NCBI GenBank assembly: GCA_029718625.1 | Contig: CM056395.1 | Span: 25,940,827-26,004,826, forward strand | From: Synaphobranchus kaupii | Taxonomy: Eukaryota > Chordata > Actinopteri > Anguilliformes > Synaphobranchidae | Reading direction: 5' to 3' | DNA: 64,000 nt | Part shown: positions 34,301-44,809 of the stretch, one piece after another | Layout: every line of letters begins with the position of its first letter | Position numbering within the stretch: the stretch's first letter is position 1 | Program-made: the position numbers and the translations under genes | Notes under the pieces: generated by a model | Database searches by the model: none | Told to the model about the DNA's origin: nothing | Seen by the model: the letters and a program-made list of their open reading frames with translations, nothing else

Positions 34301-35728
34301 TCAAAACGAAAGGCCCCTTAGTTTGACGTCTCTCTCCCAAATCTGTAGTACTTATTGTACCAATCACACTGCAGAGAAATAAACCTGGCGTGGAAGCATC
34401 ACCACTGACCCGCCCCCTCATTTCATTTCCCTTGAATTTTCCCATTTAGTGTTTAACCTCTAAATTTTATCTCCCAGAATCCCAGCGCACTATATATCTT
34501 TGGGTAATTGAAGCAGCACAGCTGGGACTGACCAGGGTAATCACTCCCCGACTCTTCAGTCCAGCCCCAAGGAGGACCAAATCACATCTGCATTTACAAG
34601 CAGCGCGCATTTAGTTCGCCAAAAAAGCACAGTTCTCTTGTCGTGTCTTGGCATGCGCGACTGACAATCAAATCACAAGATTAGTCACTTGTTCCAACTT
34701 CATTCAGAGGATAAATTAATCCTAGGACAAAAGGGACAAAGAATCTGTCTTTGAAGGACGGGTTATTGTAATTCTTCTCTGCCAAATTTCTAAGCTTTTT
34801 TTTTTGTTATCTTGGCACCTTCAGCACACAAATCATTTAGAGGTAAGGTGAGCAAATAATATAACATTTAGTTGAAGGATTATTTTGTAAGAAGTGGGTA
34901 TTCAGAGAGCACAGACACAGAGCATATTATAATGTTCTCCTCCACATAGAGCTAAGCAAAGTTAAGTAGACTCTTTTCACCTGACTGAATTTGAGAGTAA
35001 ATACTGTAAGTCTCAACCATATAGGGTTACAGTTAATATTAAAAGATGTAATATTTTTTCTGTCTGACACTATCTAGCTATTTTCATAAATGCAAATTTA
35101 TGTTTTTATCTTATATACCTCAATAATCTCAGTGTATGACATCTCAGCTCTGAGATACCGCAAAAACAAATTTTGCAGTATTCACAGAAAATGAAATAAT
35201 ATCCTCTTAAAGATGTCATGTTAGTTAAAAATCTACTAATTTTTTATTTCTTTTTTTTTGTTAAGGGTGTTTACACTCAGGCTTATAATCGTATGGTACT
35301 ATGAACTTCACTAAGTTGTTGCTGATGGTGGGAATTTCTTTCAAATGTACCTTACTAAAAAAAACAAAAAATAAATAAAAATGGTCAGTCACTAATTCTG
35401 ACACTAGGTTTCAGGATCGTGTAGGTTAGGACTTCTGTTGTAGGTGTCCCACCTGATCTGAAACATAACTAACTTACACCTGAAGGAGTCAGATTGTTGG
35501 AAACTACACTCACACTGATTGTACCTGGAGAGAGAGAGCACCTCAGGTGTGCATGTCCTGGCGCGCTGCTCCATTTGGCTATTCATATTCATAAGTGTTT
35601 TGCACATTTGCAACATACTGATTTGTATGTTATTTAAGATCTGTATGATGTATCTGCTTTGTTTTTATGTTTGCCATGGTCTTACACCATACAGCTCTGG
35701 TATATAAATGGATAATATTTTATAAAGT
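31370..35728. other. Intergenic DNA, no gene seen
   Basis: A long stretch of unique-looking sequence. Open frames are all under 80 codons and without domains. Moderately GC-rich islands occur near 31710-31810 and 33530-33600, but no promoter or exon could be supported. Confidence 0.4.
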
Positions 35729-35734
35729 GCACTG

Positions 35735-36330
35735 TGTTACATCCGCCGTTTCCCTCCAGTCCACCTCCCCTTCGTTTCCTTCGTTTTCCCATTCCTTACG
35801 TTTCATGTGGTGTTTTTCAGTTTACCCTGTTCGTCTCGTTTCTGTGTTCGTTGCAGGCTGGGCGTGGTCCCCGTTCAGTTCCTTGTTGTCTCCCCTTATT
35901 TAGTCAGCCTATCACTCTCCCTCTCGCACACATTCCTCACTCCTTTTCACTATTCAATTAGCCCTTTCACCTTTTCCCCTCTCTTATTTAAATTCCCCTG
36001 TTTCACAGCCTCTTTGCCAGTTCGTTTTCTCAGCTCCGTTTTGAGAATTTCCCCGGCCATTCTGTTGTTACGCTGCTTGCCTTAACCTGTTTGTTTTGTT
36101 CCTCGTTCCAGCCTGCCCAGCCCGCCCAGCCTGCCTCCTGTTTTGCCCGCTCCAGCCCAGTCTCCTGTCCTGCCCCGCTTTAGTTTGCCAACCCCACTTC
36201 CAGCCTGTTACCTTTAGTTTTCCCTGTTCATTTGCTTGCTACCTTCCTTGCCTTGCTCAATAAATACACTCCCTGGTGGAGATTTCATCGAGTCTTGCAT
36301 TTGGGTCAAGTCCAGTACTCAGCCATAACA
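35735..36330 (+). mobile_element. Solo LTR of a retrotransposon
   Basis: A 596-bp block begins TGTTAC and ends CATAACA, giving the TG...CA ends and a short TGTTA/TAACA inverted repeat typical of LTRs. It is flanked by exact 5-bp duplications CACTG at 35730-35734 and 36331-36335. A polyadenylation signal CAATAAATACACTCC lies about 75 bases before the 3' end, which sets the plus orientation. The plus strand is pyrimidine-rich. No internal gag-pol follows, so this is the product of LTR-LTR recombination. A 5-bp duplication suits Gypsy/ERV-type integrases. Open frames inside are not genes. Confidence 0.82.
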
Positions 36331-36339
36331 CACTGTATG

Positions 36340-37160
36340 TAAATATCGATTTCATATTGCAAACTTAAAACAAATATAGGCAAAAAAAAAGAACGAAAAA
36401 ATACATGTTGTTATTGACTATTGGATGAAGCATTTGTGTGGTTCACTGTGTAACAAATGCACCTTCTGAATCGAGAGTCAAAAGCACAGTAACCAGAATT
36501 AAGCGGCACGAAGAAATATTTTCATCAACAGGCTCAAAATGTCAACTGCAATCTAATCAATCTCGTCTCTCTTATATTGTGAGATGAAGTTAAAAGACAG
36601 GTACAAAGAAAAGTCAATGTTCAAAACAGAGTGATTCAAAAAATCCCCAGAAAACGTCAGGAAGTATGTGACAAGTGACAAGTGATGTTTTCATGGAGAG
36701 AAATCAAAATGGCACATTTTCTAATGTCACATAAAGCAGCAATGCACAATGCCTTCAAGAACAGACCCAAGATCACAGAAATAGTGAATGTGTTCATAGT
36801 GATGCTTTTGAAATGGCAGCATTATGCAGGCATGCATGGCCTTCCACATTCCGTGTTCTAAATGTTTATACCTGTTATTGATCTCATCAGCACAGCTCTG
36901 GGAGATTCCTCTCTGATCAGAGCTCAATGTAAACATAACCTGTGTTCCCATGTCAAGGACAGCTCTCTCATGTTGAAACATAGAGGTGAATACACCCTCA
37001 GGCAATGAGAAACCTGAAATAGTTTAAAAGGGCAATTAAAACAGAGGACAGGGGCCTATTGGATAAGTGATCAAATTAAATAAAAAATCAAGAGACTTTC
37101 CAAAAGCAATATGAAAATCTTGTCGTTAAGGGACATTCATTTAAAACAAATGTTTAAATA
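36340..37160. other. Intergenic DNA, no gene seen
   Basis: Unique-looking sequence between the solo LTR and the Tc1 copy. A 92-codon minus frame at 36727-37005 has no recognised domain. Confidence 0.4.
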
Positions 37161-37206
37161 AATACTTTGCACCTACTATATGACCAAAAGTATCCGGACA
37201 CATAGT

Positions 37207-37332
37207 AAAATGTCCAGTGCTAATTCAACTCTAACAGTGTACATATGAGCCTAATCTGTCCAGAGCAGGCTCAAATGTACACTGCTAGAGTTGAATCAAC
37301 ACTGTTAGAGTTGAATTAACACTGGACATTTT
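37207..37332. mobile_element. Hairpin MITE nested in the Tc1 copy
   Basis: A 126-bp near-perfect hairpin. The left arm AAAATGTCCAGTGCTAATTC is mirrored by GAATTAACACTGGACATTTT on the right, with the internal word AACTCTAACAGTGT also mirrored. The loop is only about 30 bases. It has no coding capacity and interrupts the Tc1 sequence between the terminus and the transposase fragment. Confidence 0.75.
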
Positions 37333-37404
37333 GCTGTGAATTTACTGTGCACCCTATAGAGTCTGGGCTGTTTTGCATGGTTCGGGCTACAATCCTTTGT
37401 TCTA

Positions 37405-37818
37405 GTGCAGGAAAATGTTAACTATAGAGCATATGATGACATTCTAGAAGATTCTGTGCTTCCAACTTTATGGCAACAGTTTGGGGAAGGCACTTTCCTG
37501 TTTCAGCATGATAATGCCCACATGCACAAATAGAGGTCCATACAGAAATGGTTTGTCTGGATTGGTATGGAAGAACTAGACTGGCCTGCACAGAGCCCGG
37601 ACCTCAACCTCATCAAACAGCTTTGGGATCAATTGGAAAGGCGACTGCGAGCCAGGCCTAATCGACCAACATCAGTGTCCGACCTCAATAATGCTCTTCT
37701 GGATGAATGGAAGCAAATCCACGCAACAATGTTCCATCATCTAGTGGAAAGCCTTCCCAGGAGAGTGGAGGCTGTTATAGCAGCAAAGGGGGGACGTACT
37801 CCATATCAATGGCCATGA
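37405..37818 (+). pseudogene. Tc1-like transposase, C-terminal fragment, broken
   Basis: Encodes the second half of a Tc1/mariner DDE transposase (cut-and-paste DNA transposition in the nucleus). The fragment contains the QHDNAHMHK segment, matching the second catalytic Asp region (QxDNAPCH in active relatives). An in-frame TAG follows at 37531-37533, then LDWPAQSPDLNLIKQLW. In active Tc1 members this segment reads SPDLNPIEHLW and its Glu is the third catalytic residue. Here it is Lys, so the copy is dead twice over. The frame is otherwise open to the normal C-terminal end (GGRTPY) at 37818. The N-terminal DNA-binding half and the first catalytic Asp are absent. Confidence 0.85.
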
Positions 37819-37884
37819 TGTTGGAATGAGATGTTGGATGAGCAGGAGGGACATATACGTTCAGCCATGTAGTGTATTTAGATA

Positions 37885-38680
37885 TATGGGAGAATATAAT
37901 AAACCAATATTATTGTACAAATATACTGCAATCTGTACTATCATTGAATGAAACATAATTTGATAATAATATCTCAAGGTTTAAATACCTTTTTAAGAAT
38001 AGTTTTTTAGTTCACAGTAAATACATGAACAATTGTGTAACAATTGTGAACGTGAATAAATTATTTACTAATTACAACCAATCAGAACAACATAACAGTT
38101 TAATAAAACTGATGACAAGCTTGTGAATCGACTGTACTGTACGCTACATGTAAGTGAGCCAAATTGTTTCTGCAATGTAACACTTTCTATAAATTGATGT
38201 TACATTGTTAGTTTACATTCATAAGGGCATATTCTAAGCAAATATATTATGCATTTAATTGACTGTAGCACCCTGAGTATATGTTTTATTACATAATTCA
38301 TCAGTGAACTACAGATAATTTCAACTTTCTTTTTTATTCCTTCCAGAATGTACTGTGCATCACCTGCCTGCACAGTAAATTATTTCCCTTTTTTTTTTAA
38401 TACAAAGAAGCTCATCACGTTTTCTGATTTCCCGCACAAAGAACAGCAACCTTCCTGTCAAGGCTCTTGTAAGCACTGCTCAATCGGTTGCTGGAGAAAT
38501 TTCCGACAGCAAATCGGATGAATCTTTGCAAAGATGGATTTATGGATTTATGGAGTTATGATGGATTATGGGACCGGTGTCTTGCTCCGTGTTTGTCGGA
38601 AAAAGTTGTAAATTTGAATATAAAACATGTGGAAGTTAAAAACGGGAGGAAGAAAAAAAGGAATGGATACTTTTCAGACT
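37885..38680. other. Intergenic DNA, no gene seen
   Basis: AT-rich sequence. At 38340-38400 a TTTTTTATTCCTTCCAG acceptor-like site precedes AATGTACTGTGCATCACCTGC, whose translation begins with Met-Tyr-Cys and two further Cys residues, faintly like a THAP-type zinc finger start. The downstream frame is broken within about 20 codons and nothing further supports it. Confidence 0.3.
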
Positions 38681-38689
38681 TGTAATTCT

Positions 38690-39059
38690 CTCTCTCTCTC
38701 TCCCTGTCTCCTCTCTCTCTCTCTCCCTGTCTCACTCTCTCTCTCTCCCTGTCTCTCTCTCTCTCTCTTTCTTTCTCTCTCTCTCTCCCTGTCTCTCTCT
38801 CTCTCTCTCTCTCTCCCCTGTCTCTCTCTCTCTCTCTTTCTTTCTCTCTCTCCCTGTCTCTCTCTCTCTCTCCCTGTCTCTCTCTCTCTCTCCCTGTCTC
38901 TCTCTCTCTCTTTCTTTCTCTCTCTCTCTCCCTGTCTCTCTCTCTCCCTGTCTCTCTCTCTCTCTCCCTGTCTCTCTCTCTCTCTCTCCCTGTCTCTCTC
39001 TCTCCCTGTCTCTCTCTCTCTCTCCCTGTCTCTCTCTCTCTCTCTGTCTCTCTCTCTCA
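38690..39059. repeat. (CT)n microsatellite with CCCTGT interruptions
   Basis: A CT array in which the hexamer-like interruption CCCTGT recurs irregularly, with occasional TTTCTTTC. Further CT blocks follow at 39383-39480, 40178-40260 and 40590-40634. Ser-Leu or Arg-Glu frames in them are artefacts. Confidence 0.95.
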
Positions 39060-39060
39060 A

Positions 39061-39420
39061 TTTCAATTTCAATCTCAAAGTGCTTTATTGGCATGACAAA
39101 TACAGGCACTTGTGTTGCCAAAGCAGGGGTTACATAATAAAACTATATACAGTATGTTTATGTAAATAAAATAATAACAGAAATGCCTATAACAAGAATT
39201 ACAATAAATTATGTTATGTCTTGTGTGTGTCTGTGTTTCTGTGTGTGTTGTGTGCGTGTGCACATGTCAGTTTTTTATGTGCGTATGTTGCATGCTCGTA
39301 TGTGTGTGCAGGTATGTGTGTGCATGTGTGCATGACAGGGTCACTCACTGTCCCTCAGATTATGGCAAGAGAGCACAAATTCTCTCTCTGTCTCTCTGTC
39401 TCTCTCTCTCTGTCTCTCTC
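39061..39420. repeat. First copy of 1200-bp-period tandem duplication
   Basis: Begins AATTTCAATTTCAATCTCAA and continues through GTGCTTTATTGGCATGACAA and a GT-rich stretch to GGCAAGAGAGCACAAATTCTC. An indistinguishable copy starts at 40261, exactly 1200 bases later. Confidence 0.9.
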
Positions 39421-39480
39421 TCTCCCTGTCTCTCTCTCTCTCTCTCCCTGTCTCTCTCTCTCTCTCTGTCTCTCTCTCTC

Positions 39481-40177
39481 AATTTCAATTTCAAACCAAC
39501 AGGCACCTGGCACACATTGACCATGCACTGGGGGAGGGCTGCCCCTTCTGTGGGGAGGGGGAATCGGTGTTTCATCTGTTTGCCCATTGTGAGCGCCTGT
39601 CAGCCTTATTCGCGTTGCTGAAAAACTTGTGTGGGAGGCTTGGGGTGGCTTTTGATATGGGGCTTTTTATCATGGGGCCAGGGTACAGTGTCAAGCACAA
39701 GCACAGGCTACAAATAGTTAACTTTTTATTTGGACAAGCCAAGCTCGCAATATGGCTCACAAGGAAAAACAAAATAAAAGAGGGGCAGGTAACCGATCCA
39801 TTGCTGGTTTTTAGGGGGATGGTTTTGGAACGGCTTAAGATTGAATATGTATATTTTAAATTGCATAGTAATGTAAATAATTTTAAAGAAATCTGGTGTG
39901 TAAATGAGGCGATTTCTGCAGTTGATGATGAGGTGGGCTACAAGGTGTGCCTCTGAGGGAAATAGGAAAAAGGAAAAACAACAACATTGTACTAAGGGGT
40001 TTATTTGGGTCTTTGGAAAATTTCTTTTTGTGTTTTGTCCTTTTTAAAAAAAAAAAAAATATTGTTTGTAAAAAAAAGAAGAAAAAAAAGACATGATTTG
40101 AAGGATAGGTTTTGATTCTTGTAAATATGTTCCTGGCATTGTTTAAATAAAGGGGACATAAAAATCAAAAAAAAAAT
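39481..40177 (+). mobile_element. 5'-truncated LINE insertion
   Basis: Contains the ORF2 fragment plus about 220 bases of A/T-rich 3' region ending AAAAATCAAAAAAAAAATCT. It abuts CT repeats on both sides, and the junction word CTCTCAATTTCAATTTCAA also starts both flanking repeat copies (39057 and 40257). Confidence 0.65.
39495..39956 (+). pseudogene. LINE ORF2 C-terminal fragment (Tx1/L1-like)
   Basis: About 153 open codons ending at TGA 39954-39956. Near the start is a Cys-Cys-His-Cys zinc knuckle of form C-x2-C-x7-H-x4-C (CPFCGEGESVFHLFAHC). This is the motif found after the reverse transcriptase domain in many LINE ORF2 proteins, where it helps bind nucleic acid in target-primed reverse transcription. 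Downstream, the NFLFGQAKLAIW segment and a Lys/Arg-rich RKNK patch resemble the C-terminal tail of Tx1-like fish LINEs as I remember it. The endonuclease and reverse transcriptase domains are absent. The 3' untranslated part runs to an A-rich end at about 40177, so this is a 5'-truncated insertion. Confidence 0.72.
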
Positions 40178-40260
40178 CTCTCTCTCCCTGTCTCTCTCTC
40201 TCCCTGTCTCTCTCTCTCTCTCTCTCCCTGTCTCTCTCTCTCTCTCTGTCTCTCTCTCTC

Positions 40261-40620
40261 AATTTCAATTTCAATCTCAAAGTGCTTTATTGGCATGACA
40301 AATACAGGCACTTGTGTTGCCAAAGCAGGGGTTACATAATAAAACTATATACAGTATGTTTATGTAAATAAAATAATAACAGAAATGCCTATAACAAGAA
40401 TTACAATAAATTATGTTATGTCTTGTGTGTGTCTGTGTTTCTGTGTGTGTTGTGTGCGTGTGCACATGTCAGTTTTTTATGTGCGTATGTTGCATGCTCG
40501 TATGTGTGTGCAGGTATGTGTGTGCATGTGTGCATGACAGGGTCACTCACTGTCCCTCAGATTATGGCAAGAGAGCACAAATTCTCTCTCTGTCTCTCTG
40601 TCTCTCTCTCTCTGTCTCTC
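40261..40620. repeat. Second copy of 1200-bp-period tandem duplication
   Basis: Indistinguishable by eye from 39061-39420. It is followed by CT repeats and then unique sequence (TTCCGCGCAAGTC) at 40635, so the second period is truncated. It is either a recent duplication by CT-tract misalignment or an assembly artefact. Confidence 0.9.
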
Positions 40621-40639
40621 TCTCTCTCTCTCTCTTCCG

Positions 40640-41938
40640 CGCAAGTCTTTAGAGCACGTGCTACATCTGTGGTACTATCCTACAGATTCTGCTGCAGTCC
40701 AGCCATTAGGAATAAAGTGAGAATATCACTGCCCGCCCCGGAGACATCTGTGGTGTAACCTTGGCTGCAGCGTCCGGCAGCATCTGCTGATAATGGAGTT
40801 CATAATTAATTAATAATTAACTCTTCAGGAGAGACGACGTCCTGCAGTGTCACCAGCTGTTGATGTGGACATAACTGACAAATGCGCTAATGGTGGCACA
40901 CTTGACACCTGCGATGACTCGGCAGTTTGTAAGACACTGACTCCTATTCGATAGCAGAGCCACGATGCACTTTGTCCTTAATTGCAAGTGGGAATGCATT
41001 TAACCAAATGTTTTGTGTTTTTTTTATTACATAATATTTTTTTCGCGAATTATTTAATTTTGGTGATTGCTGAACTTGACAAATTTCCTTTTGTGACATC
41101 CGCATTTAAATTTAACAAGAATTAATTACTTTTTAAAAATTTATCCAGAGCTATATTTTTACACCAGTTTCAGAAGTCTTTAAGCTTGTGGTTCAGCTCA
41201 CGGCATTTTACTGATGATTAGAACATAACATAGTTCTGAGGCAAAGGACTCCAGTGTATTACAGCACACTTATCAGATATCCGTACTCTAATAGGATGCA
41301 GTGGCTTGACTCAATATCACGCAGATCCTAATAAAACACTCTCTAATAAAAATTTAGTAGAAACACACAAATTTACATCGTCATTAATATAATCCATTTT
41401 GGCACGGAATCTTAAAGACTGACCCGTGTGATTTAATGTCCTCTCTTTTAAAAAAAACAAAAAAAAACAGCGTTTAACCTGTCGGCGGACATGTAAATTA
41501 AAAAAAGGACCCGTGGATTTCCTCAATGCAAAAAAAAAACAAAAAAAAAAACACGAACACAGGAAAGAAAAAGCAATTACGCTAATGCAGGTTTGGAGGT
41601 CAGAAGGTCGTAGATATTTCCAGATCTGAGCAATTTACCATCTGGAAAAGACAGGGAGCTCTTGCATAAAGCGTCCTCCGGTTCAGATTTATTATGCTTT
41701 TAGCCGTGTTATATGTGCTACAATTAGCAGTAGGTGCCAATAAGATGCTTTCTCATCAAGGACCATGGTCATCTCATGCCATCTGTTAGTAATTGCAGTA
41801 TAGTCTGTGCTGGACTCTTGGGGGGGGGGGTGGGTGCTATAGCACGAGCCCACATGCCTGCAAATGCATTAAAAAAAATAAAATCTGCATGTGCTATAAT
41901 AGCCAATGGCAAGGGTGATCTTCTCAAGTATGTGTCCA

Positions 41939-41940
<2 letters not shown>
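40640..41940. other. Intergenic DNA, no gene seen
   Basis: Unique-looking sequence with A-rich tracts near 41450 and 41530 and a G tract near 41821. No coding signal was recognised. Confidence 0.4.

Positions 41941-41943
<3 letters not shown>

Positions 41944-41979
<36 letters not shown>
41944..41979. repeat. (CA)n microsatellite
   Basis: A CA tract of about 36 bases. Confidence 0.93.
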
Positions 41980-41980
<1 letters not shown>

Positions 41981-42349
41981 ATACATCATGCCATAAACCT
42001 TTATACACTTCAGAATGCCGTGATGTTAGTCTTTCCATACTGCTTTAAGGATACTCGCCTTGTCACCTGCGCCTATTTGAAAGGCCGCAGCCGTGGACAA
42101 CCTCGCTGCTCGTCTCGTGCCCGGCACAGGTGCACGCGGGTGCCCTCTTAAGTCAATCGTCGCTTCCCAGTCCCCAACTATGGGAGAGGAGGCTGGCGGG
42201 ATTAGGTGATTCAGCATTCGCGCATCTCCGAACAATGACTCACCCCGTTTCTCTCCTCTCTCTCTCTCGTTCGCTCTTCGCGGCGGCTCTACAGGAGGTA
42301 AACAGGGGGCAACCTGCAAGAGGGCAGTAGCCACATGGAGGAGGAAGAC

Positions 42350-42368
42350 GGGGGGGGGGGGGGGGGGG
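42350..42368. repeat. Poly-G tract
   Basis: 19 consecutive G after GAGGAAGAC. It ends a moderately GC-rich block (42050-42350). Confidence 0.88.
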
Positions 42369-42379
42369 AAGAGCCGCAA

Positions 42380-44775
42380 AACCTCGTCTGCATTTAGAGA
42401 AGGCGCTAAGCCCTCCTGTACTCCCCTGCGCTAATTGCAGTCTACTTGAAACGCACTTTAAACCTTCAGTTTGGGCCGGCAGGCTACTGAAGAACAGACT
42501 CCTGGTATAAATTTGAGGTTTTCAGAACTGCTAAGGTCGTCGCAATCGGTCTGCAACTGAGTGATAAACAGACGTGGATAGATTACATATTAACTCACTG
42601 ATGTTTAACACTGAGCCATGTCTCTACCCCATGGCAAGACATATAGAGGGTTTTTTTTTTTTTTGGAGGAAATTACACTTTCGTACGTGAAATAAATCAA
42701 TGAAATTGTACAACTGCTACATTATGTAACAAGACATGGACTACTAAGCACGAATTCCTCACTCTGCTGAGGATTGTGTATTAGCCCTTTGTTCCACTTA
42801 CATTCAAATACTTTCTTATGAGCTTTATTGTGAATGTGTTCTTGTCATGCAGGGAAGTCAGAGCAAAATAAATCCACTAATGGGCGGAGACTGGCTTTGA
42901 GTGACAGGCACAAAACACCCCGTAAGAAAGCATGGTGGCGTAGGGTAGTCTCATTCCATCTTTAACAGGACTGTATTTATATTTAGATGCATCCTGCCTG
43001 AGTTATATAGTTTTATTTAGAGGTTTAAGTTCCTTTTTTTTGACTCCTCATTCCCTGTCAGCTGATCTTATGTCTTTAAATGAATGATCGAGGGAAAAGA
43101 TAAATGTATGGACAAATTAATCGGTCAATCAAGCAATCAATCATTACCAATTAATCAATCCCTTTGCCTTTTATGATTTATCTGAAGGACTAAATCTCAA
43201 TGGGAAACACATCAATAATCACGCTGTCTGGGATTGATGTTTTCGGCCTCAAAACACATTCAATCTAACCACATAGTGCTTTGCACTTTTTTTCCTTTGT
43301 CATTCAATGAACATTTTTGTTAATCTTTGAACTCATAACACTGTAACAAAGGAAAAGACAAGCCATTATTTTTTTGTGAAGAATATTTGATTGGTTTTTT
43401 AGATATATAGCTACAGACACCATAATGGCATAACCCTTGTTTAATTCTTTCAGTTAAGGATAAATTATATCATAGTTTAAATGAATCTGGACAAGAACAT
43501 TGTCTGTTTCTTTTATATAATTTTTCATGTTTTGCAAAATGGACGACATCTTTGCAACCTTTGTGACACAAAGGTTTTTTTTTAAGAACTACATTTCCTT
43601 TTGATGAATATGCCTTTGTACATTTAAGGAAGCTGGTGATTTATAAATGTTTTGGAATTATTTTGCAAAAAAGTGGGTCACAGAGGAAGAAGCTGTGCGG
43701 TCTTCCGTGTGTAAGGAGCCAGGTCTCCCCGTCTGTCCCTCTCCCCCATCCTCCCAACTTTGAATTGCAGATTGCAAAACCAGGGAGATTTGTTTTGGGA
43801 GAAAATGAGCATTTTTGGATTTTTTTTTTTTCTTCCAGAAACGACTTCAGGACCTCGCTGCAGCGACCCCGCCAAGTCCGCGCCGATCCGTAGTCTTGAT
43901 CCTCGCAGGAGATCGGGGAGTAGGGGGGGGTGCTGGTATGTATTTTTATACCTCAGTGCAAGGCCAGACGCTTTAAGATCTTTGGATCGGTTTTTAAGTA
44001 AGCATTTGATACTGCGGTTCCGGCCGCAGCTGTTCTCTGATACAAATGGGATGCATCTGTGAACCTCTCTGCTCCGCTGGCTGGAAGAGGCCCATCACAG
44101 CCCTTCCCCCCGTGGGGGGGGGGAGTGATCTCTCAGCTCCGAGCGTTGAGTCCTGATCCTAACCACCGCGAGCGGGTCCCCGTCTGGATGTCCGTCGCCC
44201 CTCCTCAAAACGGCGGGTGACGGATGCGTCGAGGGCCAAAAGGGTCGGCTCCCCCGACGCGGGAGAGAAGTATTCACTTCCCCAAAACCCAGAGTGATGT
44301 CATTGTGAAGGCCTCATTGCTCACACCAGTGAGCTCGTTTGTCGATGAGGTCATACGCTTCCAGGCATTCTCATCGGGGACTTGGGTGGGGGGGCCTTTG
44401 CCTTCTCACTAAATTCTCCAGTCGGTAAAGTCGGTCACATTTTCCGGCTCATGTACTACTCTGCTTTCCTTGCTGGGGGGTCTGTTTTCTGACACAGGCC
44501 TGGAGCTCTCCATTTTTTCTGCCTGAAGTACAGCAGCTACTCTCTTCAAGAACAAAATACATAAATATGCACTATGATGAAGATGGCAATCAGTGTGGTC
44601 ATGATCAGGTTTCACTGTACCAACACAGTAAAGGGTTGAGACTTTTTACACAAAAAAAGACAGGAAATTAGTGGCTAACAGTGAGGACATATAGGTGATA
44701 TGAATTCTAAAAGGCTGCCATTAAAGGCCTTTATTATAAATGGGTATAGATATCTGCTCCACATTACCAGTCAAA
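42380..44775. other. Intergenic DNA, partly GC-rich, no gene seen
   Basis: Mostly AT-rich to 43630. From 43680 to 44420 the sequence is GC-rich with several CG dinucleotides and complex, non-repetitive composition, which could mark conserved regulatory DNA or an old exon. A TTTTTTTTTTCTTCCAG acceptor-like site lies at 43822-43838, but the frames after it are not recognisable. Confidence 0.35.
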
Positions 44776-44777
44776 TA

Positions 44778-44801
44778 CCCCCCCCCCCCCCCCCCCCCCC
44801 C
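44778..44801. repeat. Poly-C tract
   Basis: 24 consecutive C followed by ACCCC. Confidence 0.9.
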
Positions 44802-44809
44802 ACCCCAAT

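Larger units (their letters stand above)
37165..37880 (+). mobile_element. Decayed Tc1-like transposon
   Basis: The left end reads CTATATGACCAAAAGTATCC, matching the familiar Tc1-family end with ATGACCAAAAGTAT. The right end, ATATACGTTCAGCCATGTAG, is a decayed inverse of it. Inside lie a nested hairpin element and the C-terminal half of a transposase with a stop. Most of the 5' part of the transposase is missing. Confidence 0.75.

Noticed and set aside
35667..36085. Overlapping plus-strand frames of 75-92 codons
   Set aside because: They lie inside the solo LTR and reflect its pyrimidine-rich, stop-poor sequence.
38340..38460. THAP-like zinc-finger exon start after a CCTTCCAG site
   Set aside because: The Cys pattern is only suggestive, the A/T run interrupts the frame and no downstream domain follows.
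38627..39169. Long Ser-Leu and Arg-Glu frames
   Set aside because: They are translations of the CT microsatellite.
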